A stretch of 22,280 bases of DNA, taken from Bacteroides sp. (GTDB taxonomy: Bacteria > Bacteroidota > Bacteroidia > Bacteroidales > Bacteroidaceae). How positions within the stretch are numbered: the stretch's first letter is position 1; the number at the start of each line of letters is the position of its first letter. The notes under the pieces were generated by a model. The model did no database searches and was not told the origin of the DNA. It worked only from the letters and a program-made list of their open reading frames with translations. The position numbers were made by a program, and so were the translations under genes. This document shows, piece after piece, positions 1 to 9,264 of the stretch. The DNA is taken from the NCBI GenBank assembly GCA_030151845.1, contig JASLCM010000178.1, forward strand, positions 1 through 22,280, given 5' to 3'.

Positions 1-612
1 ATATATATAGATAGCGGAGCAATGTATCGTGCGGTCACCTTATATGCCTTACAAAATAACCTGATTCGTAAAGGTATAATAGATAAAGAAGCTTTAAAAC
101 AGGAGTTAGATAAAATCAATATCACCTTTGAGTTAGATACAAAGAGCGGATTGCCTCAAACCTACCTCAATGATCAATTGGTAGAAGACCAAATTCGCTC
201 CATGGAGGTCTCTAATAATGTAAGTCCTATCGCAACATTAGACTTTGTTCGAGAAGCAATGGTTAAACAACAACAGGCTTTGGGCAAAAAGAAAGGGATA
301 GTTATGGATGGCAGAGATATAGGAACAACGGTATTTCCAGAGGCTGAACTTAAGATATTTGTTACAGCTTCTGCCCAAATTAGAGCAGAGAGAAGGTACA
401 AAGAACTAACTGGTAAAGGTAAGGAGGTTAGCTTTGATGAAATTCTCAGCAATGTCAAAGAAAGAGATAAAATTGACGAAAATAGATCCATAAGCCCCCT
501 CCGTAAAGCCAAAGATGCTATAGTACTAGATAATAGTCAGCTTTCTATTGCTGAGCAAAAAGCTTGGTTAATAGACCTATATCAAAAAACAATTAGCCAA
601 AATCATGACTAA
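1..612 (+). CDS. cmk: Cytidylate kinase, 5' end cut by window
   Basis: (d)CMP kinase transfers phosphate from ATP to CMP or dCMP in the cytoplasm, supplying nucleotides for RNA, DNA and phospholipid synthesis. The frame is open to base 1: codons before the ATG at 22 read IYIDSGA, followed by MYRAVTL. This is the family's conserved CMP-binding segment, so the ATG at 22 is internal and the P-loop lies upstream of the window. Further on, [20 protein letters not shown] is the family signature, and RAERRYKEL plus [13 protein letters not shown] match the lid and C-terminal regions. About 203 residues are visible of a family length near 225-230. The stop overlaps the ispH start by 8 bp, which suggests translational coupling. 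Family identity is firm; the true start is outside the window. Confidence 0.95.
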   Translation: MYIDSGAMYRAVTLYALQNNLIRKGIIDKEALKQELDKINITFELDTKSGLPQTYLNDQLVEDQIRSMEVSNNVSPIATLDFVREAMVKQQQALGKKKGIVMDGRDIGTTVFPEAELKIFVTASAQIRAERRYKELTGKGKEVSFDEILSNVKERDKIDENRSISPLRKAKDAIVLDNSQLSIAEQKAWLIDLYQKTISQNHD

Positions 613-1474
613 AACAACCATAGACAAAGGATCTGGATTCTGCTTTGGGGTAGTTATTGCAATAAAAAAAGCAGAAGAGTGCCTTCAAAACGAAAAGAAA
701 CTCTACTGCCTTGGTGATATTGTTCACAACAGCAAAGAGGTAGAGCGCCTAGAAAAACTTGGATTAATAACCATAACTAGAGATGAGTTTAAGAAACTTC
801 ATAATGTAACCGTCCTTCTAAGAGCTCATGGAGAGCCTCCGGAGACTTATGAATTAGCTAAAAAAAATAACATAACACTTGTTGATGCTACCTGTCCTGT
901 CGTTCTCCGGTTGCAGAAAAAAATCAAAGAACAATACAATGAAAAAGGAGATACCAACAAACAGATAGTTATTTACGGAAAAAGTGGACATGCAGAGGTC
1001 CTCGGCCTAGTTGGACAGACTGAGGGTAAAGCTATTGTTATAGAATCTTTTAACGAAGTGAATAACATAGATTTCAAAAAAGACATCTACCTCTACTCAC
1101 AAACCACAAAGTCCTTAGATGAATTTAAAAAGATTGTTGATTATATAAAGGATCATATTGACCCCAATGTATCCTTCTACTATTTTGACACGATCTGCAG
1201 ACAAGTTGCTAATAGAATACCCAACATTAAATCTTTTGCCGAAACTCATGACCTTATTTTTTTCGTTAGTGGTAAGAAAAGCTCAAACGGAAGAATTCTC
1301 TATGAGGAGTGTAAAGAAGTTAATCCAAATACACACTTTATTGATGGAGTAAACGAAATAGACAAATCTCTGTTTCAAAAGAGCATTCATTCAGTTGGAA
1401 TCTGTGGTGCAACCTCTACACCAAAATGGTTAATGGAGGAGGTTCAGGAGTTTATAGAGAGACATATTGTTTAA
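605..1474 (+). CDS. ispH: 4-hydroxy-3-methylbut-2-enyl diphosphate reductase (IspH/LytB)
   Basis: This is the last enzyme of the MEP isoprenoid pathway: it reduces HMBPP to IPP and DMAPP with a [4Fe-4S] cluster in the cytoplasm. The 289 residues carry the three expected cluster cysteines: Cys13 in SGFCFG, Cys97 in DATCPV and Cys198 in FDTIC. Substrate-site residues are also visible: His41 in DIVHN, His75 in RAHGEP, His129 and Glu131 in SGHAE, Ser226 and Asn228 in SSNG, and the C-terminal GATSTPKW. The length is somewhat shorter than the E. coli protein (about 316) but normal for compact bacterial forms. The ATG overlaps the cmk stop by 8 bp, so the two genes are probably co-transcribed. The pfkA gene that follows has its own promoter. 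Confidence 0.97.
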   Translation: MTKTTIDKGSGFCFGVVIAIKKAEECLQNEKKLYCLGDIVHNSKEVERLEKLGLITITRDEFKKLHNVTVLLRAHGEPPETYELAKKNNITLVDATCPVVLRLQKKIKEQYNEKGDTNKQIVIYGKSGHAEVLGLVGQTEGKAIVIESFNEVNNIDFKKDIYLYSQTTKSLDEFKKIVDYIKDHIDPNVSFYYFDTICRQVANRIPNIKSFAETHDLIFFVSGKKSSNGRILYEECKEVNPNTHFIDGVNEIDKSLFQKSIHSVGICGATSTPKWLMEEVQEFIERHIV

Positions 1475-1544
1475 TTTTTTGTATTTATTTACAAAACCAC
1501 CAACTAAAACTCTCCAAATCTAAGAGGAGCAATCTATCTTTTTA

Positions 1545-1552
1545 TATCTTTG
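1545..1552 (+). promoter_or_regulatory. Bacteroidota -7 element for pfkA
   Basis: TATCTTTG exactly matches the TAnnTTTG -7 consensus of the Bacteroidota primary sigma factor. It sits 30 nt before the pfkA ATG in the 108-bp gap after ispH. I see no clear -33 TTTG at 19-21 bp upstream, so the assignment rests on the -7 box and its position. Confidence 0.6.
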
Positions 1553-1582
1553 TAGGAGAGTCAAAACTTAAAAACAAGCAGA

Positions 1583-2566
1583 ATGGGAACAGTAAATTGT
1601 ATTGGAATTCTTACCTCTGGAGGTGATGCTCCAGGGATGAATGCTGCTATTCGTGCAGTAACCCGTGCAGCAATATACTACGGACTTCAAGTAAAAGGGA
1701 TCTATAGAGGCTACAAGGGACTTGTTACTGGAGAAATTAAAGAATTTAAAAGTCAAGATGTCAGTAACATTATCCAGCTGGGAGGAACTATACTAAAAAC
1801 AGCTAGATGCAAAGAGTTTAAAACACCTGAAGGAAGAAAGCAGGCGTATGAGAACTTACAAAAAGAAGGAATAGATGCTCTTGTTGTTATAGGAGGAGAT
1901 GGTTCACTAAGTGGAGCACGTGTTTTTGCAAGTGAATACAACATTCCTTGTGTTGGTCTACCTGGAACGATTGACAACGATCTATATGGAACAGACCATA
2001 CCATAGGTTACGACACTGCACTTAACACAATACTCGATGCAGTCGATAAAATCAGAGATACAGCTACTTCTCACGAGCGTCTATTCTTTGTAGAGGTTAT
2101 GGGTAGAGATGCTGGATTCTTAGCATTGAATGGAGCCATTGCTGCTGGAGCAGAAGCCGCTATTATTCCTGAATATAGCACTGAAGATGACCAACTAAAA
2201 GAGTTTATTGAAAGTGGATTTAGAAAGTCAAAAAACAGTAGCATTATTATTGTTGCCGAGAGTGAGTTAACTGGTGGAGCGATGCATTTAGCAGAACGAG
2301 TTAAAAAAGAGTATCCAGACAAGTATGATGTTCGTGTAACTATTCTCGGACACTTACAACGTGGAGGTAGCCCTACAGCATGCGATAGAATTCTAGCAAG
2401 TCGGTTAGGCGTGGCAGCTATAGAAGCGTTCATGGAGGGACAAAGAAATATTATGATAGGAATAGAAAATGATCAAGTGGTTTATGTTCCATTCGCAAAA
2501 GCGATCAAAAACGATAAGCCTATTCAGAAAGAACTGGTTAACGTTCTTACTGAACTATCTATCTAA
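1583..2566 (+). CDS. pfkA: ATP-dependent 6-phosphofructokinase
   Basis: This glycolytic kinase converts fructose 6-phosphate to fructose 1,6-bisphosphate in the cytoplasm. At 327 residues it is the usual bacterial PfkA length. Motifs in order: [14 protein letters not shown] (11-24) for nucleotide binding, GGDGS (104-108), GTIDND (127-132) with catalytic base Asp130, MGRDAG (172-177), and [14 protein letters not shown] near the C-terminus for fructose 6-phosphate and effector contacts. Gly107 after Asp106 is the residue found in ATP-using enzymes; PPi-dependent enzymes usually carry Asp there. The gene has its own upstream -7 box and is closed by a strong hairpin at 2588-2619, so it is probably a single-gene transcript. 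Bacteroidota often carry several pfk paralogues; whether this is the main one cannot be seen here. Confidence 0.97.
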   Translation: MGTVNCIGILTSGGDAPGMNAAIRAVTRAAIYYGLQVKGIYRGYKGLVTGEIKEFKSQDVSNIIQLGGTILKTARCKEFKTPEGRKQAYENLQKEGIDALVVIGGDGSLSGARVFASEYNIPCVGLPGTIDNDLYGTDHTIGYDTALNTILDAVDKIRDTATSHERLFFVEVMGRDAGFLALNGAIAAGAEAAIIPEYSTEDDQLKEFIESGFRKSKNSSIIIVAESELTGGAMHLAERVKKEYPDKYDVRVTILGHLQRGGSPTACDRILASRLGVAAIEAFMEGQRNIMIGIENDQVVYVPFAKAIKNDKPIQKELVNVLTELSI

Positions 2567-2587
2567 TCTTAAGATATACTCAATATA

Positions 2588-2619
2588 AAAGAAGGAGACT
2601 CCGTGGAGTCTCCTTCTTT
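2588..2619. terminator. Bidirectional hairpin terminator between pfkA and the M48 gene
   Basis: A perfect 15-bp stem (left arm 2588-2602, right arm 2605-2619) surrounds a 2-nt centre, so the functional loop is probably 4 nt. The arms begin and end in AAAG/CTTT, so each strand has a short T-run at the foot of the stem. It lies between convergent genes ending at 2566 (+) and 2635 (-) and can serve both. Confidence 0.85.
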
Positions 2620-2634
2620 GTAAATAAGCCTTGA

Positions 2635-3438
2635 TTATCTAGGTCTATAATAGCTCCTAGCCTTTGGTAAAAGCTGTTTTATACGGGCAATTCGAGTAGT
2701 CCCAGAAGGGTGAGTACTTAAGAACTCAGGAACAGCACCTGCTGATCCCGCACTCATTCTTTCCCAGAACTCAACAGCTACATCGGGATTATATCCAGCC
2801 ATTGCTGCAAAAATTAACCCTAGCTCATCAGCCTCACTTTCATTTGCTCTTGAGTAGGGTAACATTACACCATACTCTGCTCCTAACCCATAAACCTGCT
2901 GTGCCAACATCTGAGTAACAGGACTTTTTTTGCTCAATGCCAAACCTAGAACCTCGCCACCATAACTCTTAACCATCTGGTGACTAATTCGTTCTGCGGA
3001 GTGTTTAGCTACAGCGTGGGCTACTTCATGCCCTAGCACTATAGCTAAGCCATTTTCGCTCTTTGTATAAGGAAGAATTCCCTCATTTACTACAATCTTT
3101 CCTCCAGGCATGCAAAAAGCATTAGGACTAGAATCTTTTACAAGGTGAAACTCCCAAGCAAAGTGTGCTATATCAGCCTGTCTACCAACACTCTTCAAAT
3201 AAGTCTCAACAGCTGTAGCTATTCTTCTACCAACTCGTTGGACCATTATTGAATTCTGAGTATTGGAAGAAGGTTTGGCACTCTTCATATAGTCAGAAAA
3301 GCCTTGATTACTCAAGCTAAGAACCTCCTCATCGGATACCAAGAGTAACTGTTTTCTTCCCGTTAAGGCAACAGTACTACAACCTACTAAAAATAAACTT
3401 AGCGATAACGCTACAACATAAATCTGTTTTCTCATCAA
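2635..3438 (-). CDS. M48-family zinc metalloprotease lipoprotein
   Basis: The protein is a predicted envelope protease of the M48 family, similar in outline to the LoiP/YcaL/BepA group. The N-terminus has two basic residues, a hydrophobic core and a lipobox LVGC with Cys20, so export and lipidation are expected. The zinc site is HEVAH (137-141); SRANESEAD (196-204) supplies the third ligand, probably Glu200 by comparison with the SRxxExxAD pattern of HtpX. At 267 residues it matches the single-domain forms without TPR repeats. It lies 24 bp downstream of gltA on the same strand and ends at the 2588-2619 terminator, so it is probably the last gene of the acn-icd-gltA transcript. Substrates are unknown; a role in outer-membrane protein quality control is inferred from the family. 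Confidence 0.9.
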   Translation of the reverse strand: MMRKQIYVVALSLSLFLVGCSTVALTGRKQLLLVSDEEVLSLSNQGFSDYMKSAKPSSNTQNSIMVQRVGRRIATAVETYLKSVGRQADIAHFAWEFHLVKDSSPNAFCMPGGKIVVNEGILPYTKSENGLAIVLGHEVAHAVAKHSAERISHQMVKSYGGEVLGLALSKKSPVTQMLAQQVYGLGAEYGVMLPYSRANESEADELGLIFAAMAGYNPDVAVEFWERMSAGSAGAVPEFLSTHPSGTTRIARIKQLLPKARSYYRPR

Positions 3439-3462
3439 ATTAAAACTAAAACGACAATGTAA

Positions 3463-4806
3463 TTACCTCTTTGCTATCGGGGTATAGGGTTGAATTTCTA
3501 ACACATTTCTGTATGCTGGTCGGATTATTCTTCTCTCCTCAAAGTTTAACTCCTCATTACGATGTGCACACCAACCAACTATTCTGGCCATAGCAAAAAG
3601 TGGAGTATAAATATCTTGAGGAAGTCCGATTAGCTCATATACATATCCAGAGTAGAAGTCTAGGTTACTAGAAACCGTCTTTCCTTTCCCTTTAACACGC
3701 TCAAAGGTAGCTATTGCTCTCTTTTCTAACAACTCTAAGAAAGCAAATTCTTCTTCCCTATCCTTCTCTTTAGCTAGGTCCCTAGCCAATTCTTTGAGTA
3801 AAAGAGCTCGAGGGTCAGATATCGTGTAAACTGCATGTCCTATTCCATAGATTAAACCACTCTTATTATAAACCTCTTTACGTAGCATCCTTTCAAAGTA
3901 AGCATCGATTTCCTTAACATCTTTCCAGTTTTCAATATTTTCCTTAAGGTGATTAAACATATCTACGACCTGTATATTTGCACCACCATGCAAAGGACCT
4001 TTTAAAGAACCTATACCAGCTGCAATAGCCGAATAGGTATCTGTTCCTGTAGAAGAAGTCACCCGAACAGAGAAAGTAGAGTTATTACCCCCACCATGCT
4101 CTGCTTGTAAAATAAGAAGTAGGTCTAATGTTCGAGCTTCAAGTTCTGTAAAGTCCTTCTTTAACATGTAAAGGAAGTTCTCTGCTATGGTTAAACCTTC
4201 ACGTGGATGTCTAATATGTAAGGATCTTCCGCGAGTAGCATGCCTTAAAACATTAAAAGCATAGGCTATTATTGTTGGAAAACGAGAGATTAACTCCACA
4301 CTTTGTCGCATAAGGTTCTCACTCGAAGTATCGTCTGGAATTTCATCGAAAGTATACATTTCCAATACTGTCCGGGCGAGAATATTCATGATGTTTGTTC
4401 CTTGAAGTTCAAGAATACTCATCGTAGTACGCTTATCCAGAGGCATCTTCTCACTAATAATTTCATTGAATGTCTTTAATTGCTCTGCATCTGGCAAAGA
4501 GCCAGAGAGCATGAGATAGGCAACCTCTTCAAAACCATATCGTTTATCTGCTATTACCCCATTAACAATATCTTCTACATCTAAACCTCTATAGTATAGC
4601 TTTCCAGGAATAGGCTTTATTACTCCCTCCGAAGTTTTTTCATACCCAACCACATTCCCTATCCGCGTCAAACCAACAAGAACACCAGAGCCATCCTCAT
4701 TACGTAATCCCCTTTTTACTTGATACTTACCAAAGAGATCGGGATCTATCTTGGTACTTTCTCTCATCTCCTCAGCTAACTTGTATATTACATATTCCTT
4801 TTTCAT
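3463..4806 (-). CDS. gltA: Citrate synthase
   Basis: Citrate synthase condenses acetyl-CoA and oxaloacetate to citrate in the cytoplasm. The 447 residues hold all three catalytic residues: His273 in PLHGGAN, His324 in GIGHAVYTISDPRA and Asp383 in NLDFYSG, followed by MARIVGWCAHRNEE, the conserved C-terminal region. It has an N-terminal extension, and the spacing between the two histidines (51 residues) is longer than in E. coli GltA (41), consistent with the longer citrate synthases of Bacteroidota. The gene lies 27 bp downstream of icd and is followed after 24 bp by the M48 gene. A 2-methylcitrate synthase is less likely given the aconitase and isocitrate dehydrogenase partners. Confidence 0.95.
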   Translation of the reverse strand: MKKEYVIYKLAEEMRESTKIDPDLFGKYQVKRGLRNEDGSGVLVGLTRIGNVVGYEKTSEGVIKPIPGKLYYRGLDVEDIVNGVIADKRYGFEEVAYLMLSGSLPDAEQLKTFNEIISEKMPLDKRTTMSILELQGTNIMNILARTVLEMYTFDEIPDDTSSENLMRQSVELISRFPTIIAYAFNVLRHATRGRSLHIRHPREGLTIAENFLYMLKKDFTELEARTLDLLLILQAEHGGGNNSTFSVRVTSSTGTDTYSAIAAGIGSLKGPLHGGANIQVVDMFNHLKENIENWKDVKEIDAYFERMLRKEVYNKSGLIYGIGHAVYTISDPRALLLKELARDLAKEKDREEEFAFLELLEKRAIATFERVKGKGKTVSSNLDFYSGYVYELIGLPQDIYTPLFAMARIVGWCAHRNEELNFEERRIIRPAYRNVLEIQPYTPIAKR

Positions 4807-4833
4807 AGTTTTTGATTTTAGTTTATTCTATTT

Positions 4834-6018
4834 TTACATTTCTAAAGTAAGCTCCTTGGCAAAATTCATAGTAGATAGGAAGTTTCCATTATCCATAAAT
4901 TGTGCTAAATCTTTTGTAGCCTTCCCTTTCATGAAGCATTCCTCCATTGCTTTAGTAATCACCGTAGCTGCATCATTCCACTTCAAGTACTGCAACATCA
5001 TCACAGCCGACAAGATTAAAGAGGAGGGGTTAGCTGTTCCCTTACCTGCCATTTTAGGTGCAGTTCCATGTGTCGCCTCAAAAATTGCATGTCCTGACTG
5101 GTAGTTTATATTGGCTCCAGGTGCTATACCTATTCCTCCAACCATTGCTGCTAATTGGTCGGAGATGTAATCCCCATTCAAATTAAGTGTAGCTATTACT
5201 GAGTAATGTTCTGGCTTTAATAGCGTATTCTGTAAAAAAGCATCTGCTATACAGTCATTTATTACAAGTTTACCAGAAGATAGGTATTCTCCAAACTCAC
5301 GTTCAGCTAAATCATACCCCCACTGCCTAAATCCTCCCTCAGTAAATTTCATAATATTTCCCTTATGCACCAGAGTTACTGATGGTAAGTTATTGTCCAC
5401 AGCATATTGACAAGCAGCACGAATTAATCGTTCACTTCCTTCTTTAGATACTGGTTTCACCCCAAAAGAAGAGGTTTCAGGGAAACGCACTTCACTCACC
5501 CCTAACTCCTTGTGAATAAAATCATAAAACTTTTTTGCCTCAGGAGTTCCAGCTAGCCACTCTATTCCTGCATAAATATCTTCGGTATTTTCCCGAAAAA
5601 TATGCATATCAACCTTTTGAGGTTCCTTTACCGGAGACGAAATTCCCTTAAACCAACGTACTGGTCTCAAACAAACATAGAGGTCTAGGGCTTGCCTCAA
5701 CGCAACGTTCAACGAACGTATTCCTCCCCCTATTGGTGTAGTTAAGGGTCCTTTGATTCCTACTAGATACTCTTTAAGTAATTCAATGGTAGACGCAGGC
5801 AACCACTCACCCGTTTCTTCATGAGCTTTCTCACCAGCCAACACCTCTTTCCACTCAATTTTTCTCTCCCCCTTATATGCCTTCTCTACAGCAGCATCGA
5901 CCACCTTCAGCATTGCAGGAGTTACATCTTTACCAATACCATCTCCTGTTATAAAAGGAATAGTTGGATTGTTGGGAACTTGTAGAGCTCCCTCTTTAGT
6001 TACTTTTATTTTATTCAT
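4834..6018 (-). CDS. icd: Isocitrate dehydrogenase, NADP-type family with mixed cofactor residues
   Basis: This enzyme oxidatively decarboxylates isocitrate to 2-oxoglutarate. The 394 residues align with E. coli Icd by eye: [12 protein letters not shown] (97-108) is the substrate loop, with Ser102 matching the phosphorylatable Ser113, and [14 protein letters not shown] follows. The cofactor region begins HGTAPK at His317. With the offset of 22 residues, Lys322 matches the NADP-selecting Lys344, but Met323 replaces Tyr345, Ala329 replaces Val351, Lys369 replaces Tyr391 and Gln373 replaces Arg395. Ala351 and Lys391 are residues known from NAD-dependent enzymes, so cofactor preference is uncertain. 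Only 2 bp separate it from the acn stop. Family is certain; cofactor is not. Confidence 0.95.
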   Translation of the reverse strand: MNKIKVTKEGALQVPNNPTIPFITGDGIGKDVTPAMLKVVDAAVEKAYKGERKIEWKEVLAGEKAHEETGEWLPASTIELLKEYLVGIKGPLTTPIGGGIRSLNVALRQALDLYVCLRPVRWFKGISSPVKEPQKVDMHIFRENTEDIYAGIEWLAGTPEAKKFYDFIHKELGVSEVRFPETSSFGVKPVSKEGSERLIRAACQYAVDNNLPSVTLVHKGNIMKFTEGGFRQWGYDLAEREFGEYLSSGKLVINDCIADAFLQNTLLKPEHYSVIATLNLNGDYISDQLAAMVGGIGIAPGANINYQSGHAIFEATHGTAPKMAGKGTANPSSLILSAVMMLQYLKWNDAATVITKAMEECFMKGKATKDLAQFMDNGNFLSTMNFAKELTLEM

Positions 6019-6020
6019 AG

Positions 6021-8264
6021 TTAACGTGCGTTTAGTGCAGATCCAGCTTTAAACCAAGCTATCTGCTGTTCATTATAAGTATGCTCTACTTTAAAGCGAT
6101 CTTCCCTACCATCTTCATGGTGTAAAACCACCTCCAAGTCCTCATCTGGCTTAAAGTTATCTAACCCCAAAACAGAGATTTTATCCCTCTCCTCAACCTT
6201 GTTATAGTCCTCTTTATTCTTGAAAGTTAAAGCTAGCATTCCCTGTTTCTTTAAATTTGTTTCATGAATTCTAGCAAAGCTTTTAACAAGAATCACCTTA
6301 ACATTTAAAAATCTTGGCTCCATAGCTGCATGCTCCCTACTAGATCCTTCTCCATAGTTCTCTTCAGCTATAACAACAGAAGATATCTTTTTCTCTTTAT
6401 AAAGTTTTGCTGTTGCAGAAACAGAGTCATAAGTAGAGGTCACTTGATTCCACACCTTATTTGTCTCTCCATTAAAGGCATTCACAGCTCCCATCAACAT
6501 ATTATCTGAAATATTCTCTAAATGTCCACGGAACTTCAACCAAGGACCAGCCATCGAAATATGATCGGTAGTACACTTTCCACCTGCCTTCAATAACAAA
6601 GGCATTTTCTCAAAGTCCTCTCTACACCATTTAGGAAATGGAGTAAGTAGCTGTAAGCGATTGGATTGAGGATTAACCTCTATAGTTCCTCTTTCAAACT
6701 TAGGATCTACATACCCTCTTCGAGCCCCAACAAACCCCTCTAAAGGCAACTCTTCACCCTGAGGCTCTTTCAGTTTAACTAACTTTCCCTCTTTAGTTTG
6801 CAAGGAGTCTGTAAGTGGATTAAAACAGAGGTCACCGGCTAATGTCAGGGCTGTCACCAACTCAGGAGAGGCTACAAAAGCATGTGTATTTGGATTTCCA
6901 TCCGCTCGTTTTGCGAAATTTCTATTAAAAGAGGTAACTATCGAATTCTTCCGTGTAGGATCATCTGTATGCCTCTTCCACTGACCAATACAGGGACCAC
7001 AAGCATTAGCCATAATTGTCGCATTAATCTTTTTAAAGACATCTAACATTCCATCACGTTCAGCTGTTGCTCGGATCTGCTCAGATCCAGGATTAACAAT
7101 AAAAGGAGCTGCAACTACTATATTTTGCTCAACAGCTTGTTCTGCAACAGAAGCTGCACGTTTTAAATCTTGATAAGAAGAGTTAGTACATGAGCCTATT
7201 AAACCAACCTCCATTTTCCGTGGATAGCCGTTTTTTTTCACGTCGGCAGCAAACTCTGATATCGGTCTGGCAGCATCTGGTGTAAAAGGTCCGTTGATAT
7301 AGGGCTCAAGCCGACTAAGATCAATCTCTATAACTCTATCGTAATACTTTTCAGGGTTTTCTACAACTTCTAAATCGGGAGATAACTCTTTCTGTAGCCC
7401 ATCTGCTTGCAAAGCAACCTCAGACCGACCAGTGGCAGTTAAATAAGCACTCATTCGCTCATCATAAGGAAAGATCGATGTAGTAGCCCCCACCTCTGCT
7501 CCCATATTACAAATAGTAGCCTTACCTGTAGCAGATAAAGAGGCTGTTCCTTCTCCAAAGTACTCTATAATAGCATTTGTACCTCCTTTAACCGTTAGAA
7601 TTCCGGCAAGTTTTAAAATAACATCTTTAGGTGAGGCCCAGCCATTTAACTTACCTGTAAGCTTAACCCCTATAATTTTTGGCATTTTAAGCTCCCACTC
7701 CATGCCAGTCATAACATCTACTGCGTCTGCACCTCCAACACCAATAGCAATCATTCCTAGTCCCCCCGCATTGGGAGTATGAGAATCAGTTCCTATCATC
7801 ATTCCACCAGGAAAAGCATAATTTTCCAGCACAATTTGATGAATTATACCAGAACCTGGTTCCCAAAAACCTATACCATATTTTGAAGAGACCTCTCTTA
7901 GAAAATCATAGACTTCTTGATTCGTCTTTTTTGCAGTAGATAGATCCTCCTCAGCTCCTTGATAAGCTTGTATTAAGTGATCACAGTGAACCGTTGTTGG
8001 AACAGAAACTCGATCTTGGTTTGCATTAATAAACTGTAGTAAAGCCATCTGTGCTGTGGCATCTTGCATGGCAACTCGATCGGGTCTAAAGTTTACATAA
8101 CTACGCCCTCGCTCAAAAGAGGATTCAAAACTCTCTTTATACAAGTGTGTATAAAGAATCTTTTCAGATAAAGTCAAAGCTCTCTTAAGCTTAGCTCTCA
8201 CATTTTTCACTTTTTCACTATAGCCTATGTAAAAATCGGCTATCATCTCCATATCAAATACCAT
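6021..8264 (-). CDS. acnA: Aconitate hydratase, mitochondrial type
   Basis: Aconitase isomerises citrate to isocitrate through cis-aconitate with a [4Fe-4S] cluster. Its three cluster cysteines are Cys359 in GSCTNSS and Cys422 and Cys425 in [10 protein letters not shown]. These positions match mitochondrial aconitase (358, 421, 424) almost exactly. The 747-residue length also fits the mitochondrial type rather than AcnA/IRP1 (about 890) or AcnB (about 865). A mitochondrial-like aconitase is established knowledge for Bacteroides fragilis. The C-terminal swivel domain contains [15 protein letters not shown]. The start MVFDMEM is kept because Bacteroidales homologues, as I recall them, begin similarly; an internal ATG lies four codons later. 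It is the first gene of the acn-icd-gltA-M48 cluster. The 138-bp upstream region to 8402 has no exact TAnnTTTG box on this strand. Confidence 0.96.
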   Translation of the reverse strand: MVFDMEMIADFYIGYSEKVKNVRAKLKRALTLSEKILYTHLYKESFESSFERGRSYVNFRPDRVAMQDATAQMALLQFINANQDRVSVPTTVHCDHLIQAYQGAEEDLSTAKKTNQEVYDFLREVSSKYGIGFWEPGSGIIHQIVLENYAFPGGMMIGTDSHTPNAGGLGMIAIGVGGADAVDVMTGMEWELKMPKIIGVKLTGKLNGWASPKDVILKLAGILTVKGGTNAIIEYFGEGTASLSATGKATICNMGAEVGATTSIFPYDERMSAYLTATGRSEVALQADGLQKELSPDLEVVENPEKYYDRVIEIDLSRLEPYINGPFTPDAARPISEFAADVKKNGYPRKMEVGLIGSCTNSSYQDLKRAASVAEQAVEQNIVVAAPFIVNPGSEQIRATAERDGMLDVFKKINATIMANACGPCIGQWKRHTDDPTRKNSIVTSFNRNFAKRADGNPNTHAFVASPELVTALTLAGDLCFNPLTDSLQTKEGKLVKLKEPQGEELPLEGFVGARRGYVDPKFERGTIEVNPQSNRLQLLTPFPKWCREDFEKMPLLLKAGGKCTTDHISMAGPWLKFRGHLENISDNMLMGAVNAFNGETNKVWNQVTSTYDSVSATAKLYKEKKISSVVIAEENYGEGSSREHAAMEPRFLNVKVILVKSFARIHETNLKKQGMLALTFKNKEDYNKVEERDKISVLGLDNFKPDEDLEVVLHHEDGREDRFKVEHTYNEQQIAWFKAGSALNAR

Positions 8265-8402
8265 ATTCTATCAGATTTATAAGATTCAACCTTATCTTTT
8301 AACAATAACCCCTCTAGATATGTTTATGTTTCTTAGTGTTTTATAACCAAATGTTTTAATATGTAAGTTTTATACCTTTCTTGATACATCCATATAAATA
8401 GC

Positions 8403-8434
8403 AAGGGCTATAACCTGTACAGGTTATAGCCCTT
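8403..8434. terminator. Perfect 32-bp palindrome, probable terminator of the thioesterase gene
   Basis: The 32 bases are exactly self-complementary around a central GTAC, giving up to 14 bp of stem with a 4-nt loop. It starts 23 bp beyond the stop of the minus-strand thioesterase gene. On that strand it is followed by only a weak T-rich run (GCTATTTAT). It lies about 140 bp upstream of acn and insulates the two genes. A role as a protein-binding dyad is possible but less likely. Confidence 0.7.
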
Positions 8435-8456
8435 ATATCATATAAAATAAATTGTT

Positions 8457-9206
8457 CTATTTTTTCAACTCGAAGTATACTTTTGCTCTACAAGCAATTT
8501 CTCCACTCTCTTTGACCACCTCTACTATTTTTATCTCTTCCTCAGACTCATCTAACCGAAGAGTTAATAAATCACCAAAGTAGCTCTCGGAGACATATGC
8601 CATTTCAAACCTCCTAATTCGGTACTTTCTATAATAATCAAGAGAAAAGAGATTCAAAATATGCTCTATGTAACGAATGCTGTTAACATGTCCATTGACA
8701 TCTATATCGCTATACTGAGCAACAAAGCTATCCACCCTACTCTCATTTACCACCTTATATCGTGATGGCTTATCAATAGGACAGGACCTATCTAAAATAA
8801 AATCTTTTATTTTTCCATCATTTAATAGAAGTAAATCGGCCGGTTTTCTCGTATTCATATTAATCATTGCCCAAATCGATTTTGCATACCCCAAAACCTG
8901 ACCATCCTTATTAAGAATTTCAAAATTCCTATCGGTAAACAAGCGATACACACTCTCTACCCAGGTAGAGATAGAAAATTCCTCATACTGTTGCGGCATT
9001 TCATTCAACTCTATCGCCAATCTAGATAAGACCCAAGTGTATTCGTCTTCATTGATTTTAGCCATACCAAAGCCACGATCTGAAGCATGAAATCCGGCAC
9101 AGTTTAACAAATGATTACCCAATACTCCCATGGTTAGTTCTCCATTAAAATCTACATGAAAAGGCTCTGCTATAAACTTGTATTTACCTAAATATTGATC
9201 TCCCAT
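8457..9206 (-). CDS. Acyl-ACP thioesterase
   Basis: The protein is a bacterial member of the plant FatA/FatB-like acyl-ACP thioesterase family (double hotdog fold), which hydrolyses acyl-ACP to free fatty acid in the cytoplasm. The first hotdog covers about 1-130 and the second 145-249. The second carries YSDIDVNGHVNSIRYIEHIL with Asp169, Asn171 and His173, matching the Asp/Asn/His catalytic set of the family. The length (249) is typical of bacterial forms. No signal peptide is seen. It stands alone: a Bacteroidota -7 box lies 42 bp upstream and the palindrome at 8403-8434 lies downstream. Acyl chain-length preference cannot be read from the sequence. Confidence 0.9.
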   Translation of the reverse strand: MGDQYLGKYKFIAEPFHVDFNGELTMGVLGNHLLNCAGFHASDRGFGMAKINEDEYTWVLSRLAIELNEMPQQYEEFSISTWVESVYRLFTDRNFEILNKDGQVLGYAKSIWAMINMNTRKPADLLLLNDGKIKDFILDRSCPIDKPSRYKVVNESRVDSFVAQYSDIDVNGHVNSIRYIEHILNLFSLDYYRKYRIRRFEMAYVSESYFGDLLTLRLDESEEEIKIVEVVKESGEIACRAKVYFELKK

Positions 9207-9248
9207 ATTTTTCTCTTTAAAGATTGCTCGTACAACTTAATTCAAGAA

Positions 9249-9256
9249 CAAAGGTA
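9249..9256 (-). promoter_or_regulatory. Bacteroidota -7 element for the thioesterase gene
   Basis: On the minus strand the bases read TACCTTTG, an exact TAnnTTTG match, 42 nt before the ATG at 9206. No obvious -33 TTTG is present at the expected distance. Confidence 0.6.
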
Positions 9257-9264
9257 AAAAAGTT

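Noticed and set aside
2071..2433. Minus-strand open frame of 120 codons
   Set aside because: It is a shadow of pfkA, which carries all catalytic motifs on the plus strand.
4751..5104. Plus-strand open frame of 117 codons
   Set aside because: It is a shadow across the gltA start and the 3' part of icd, and has no recognisable protein features.
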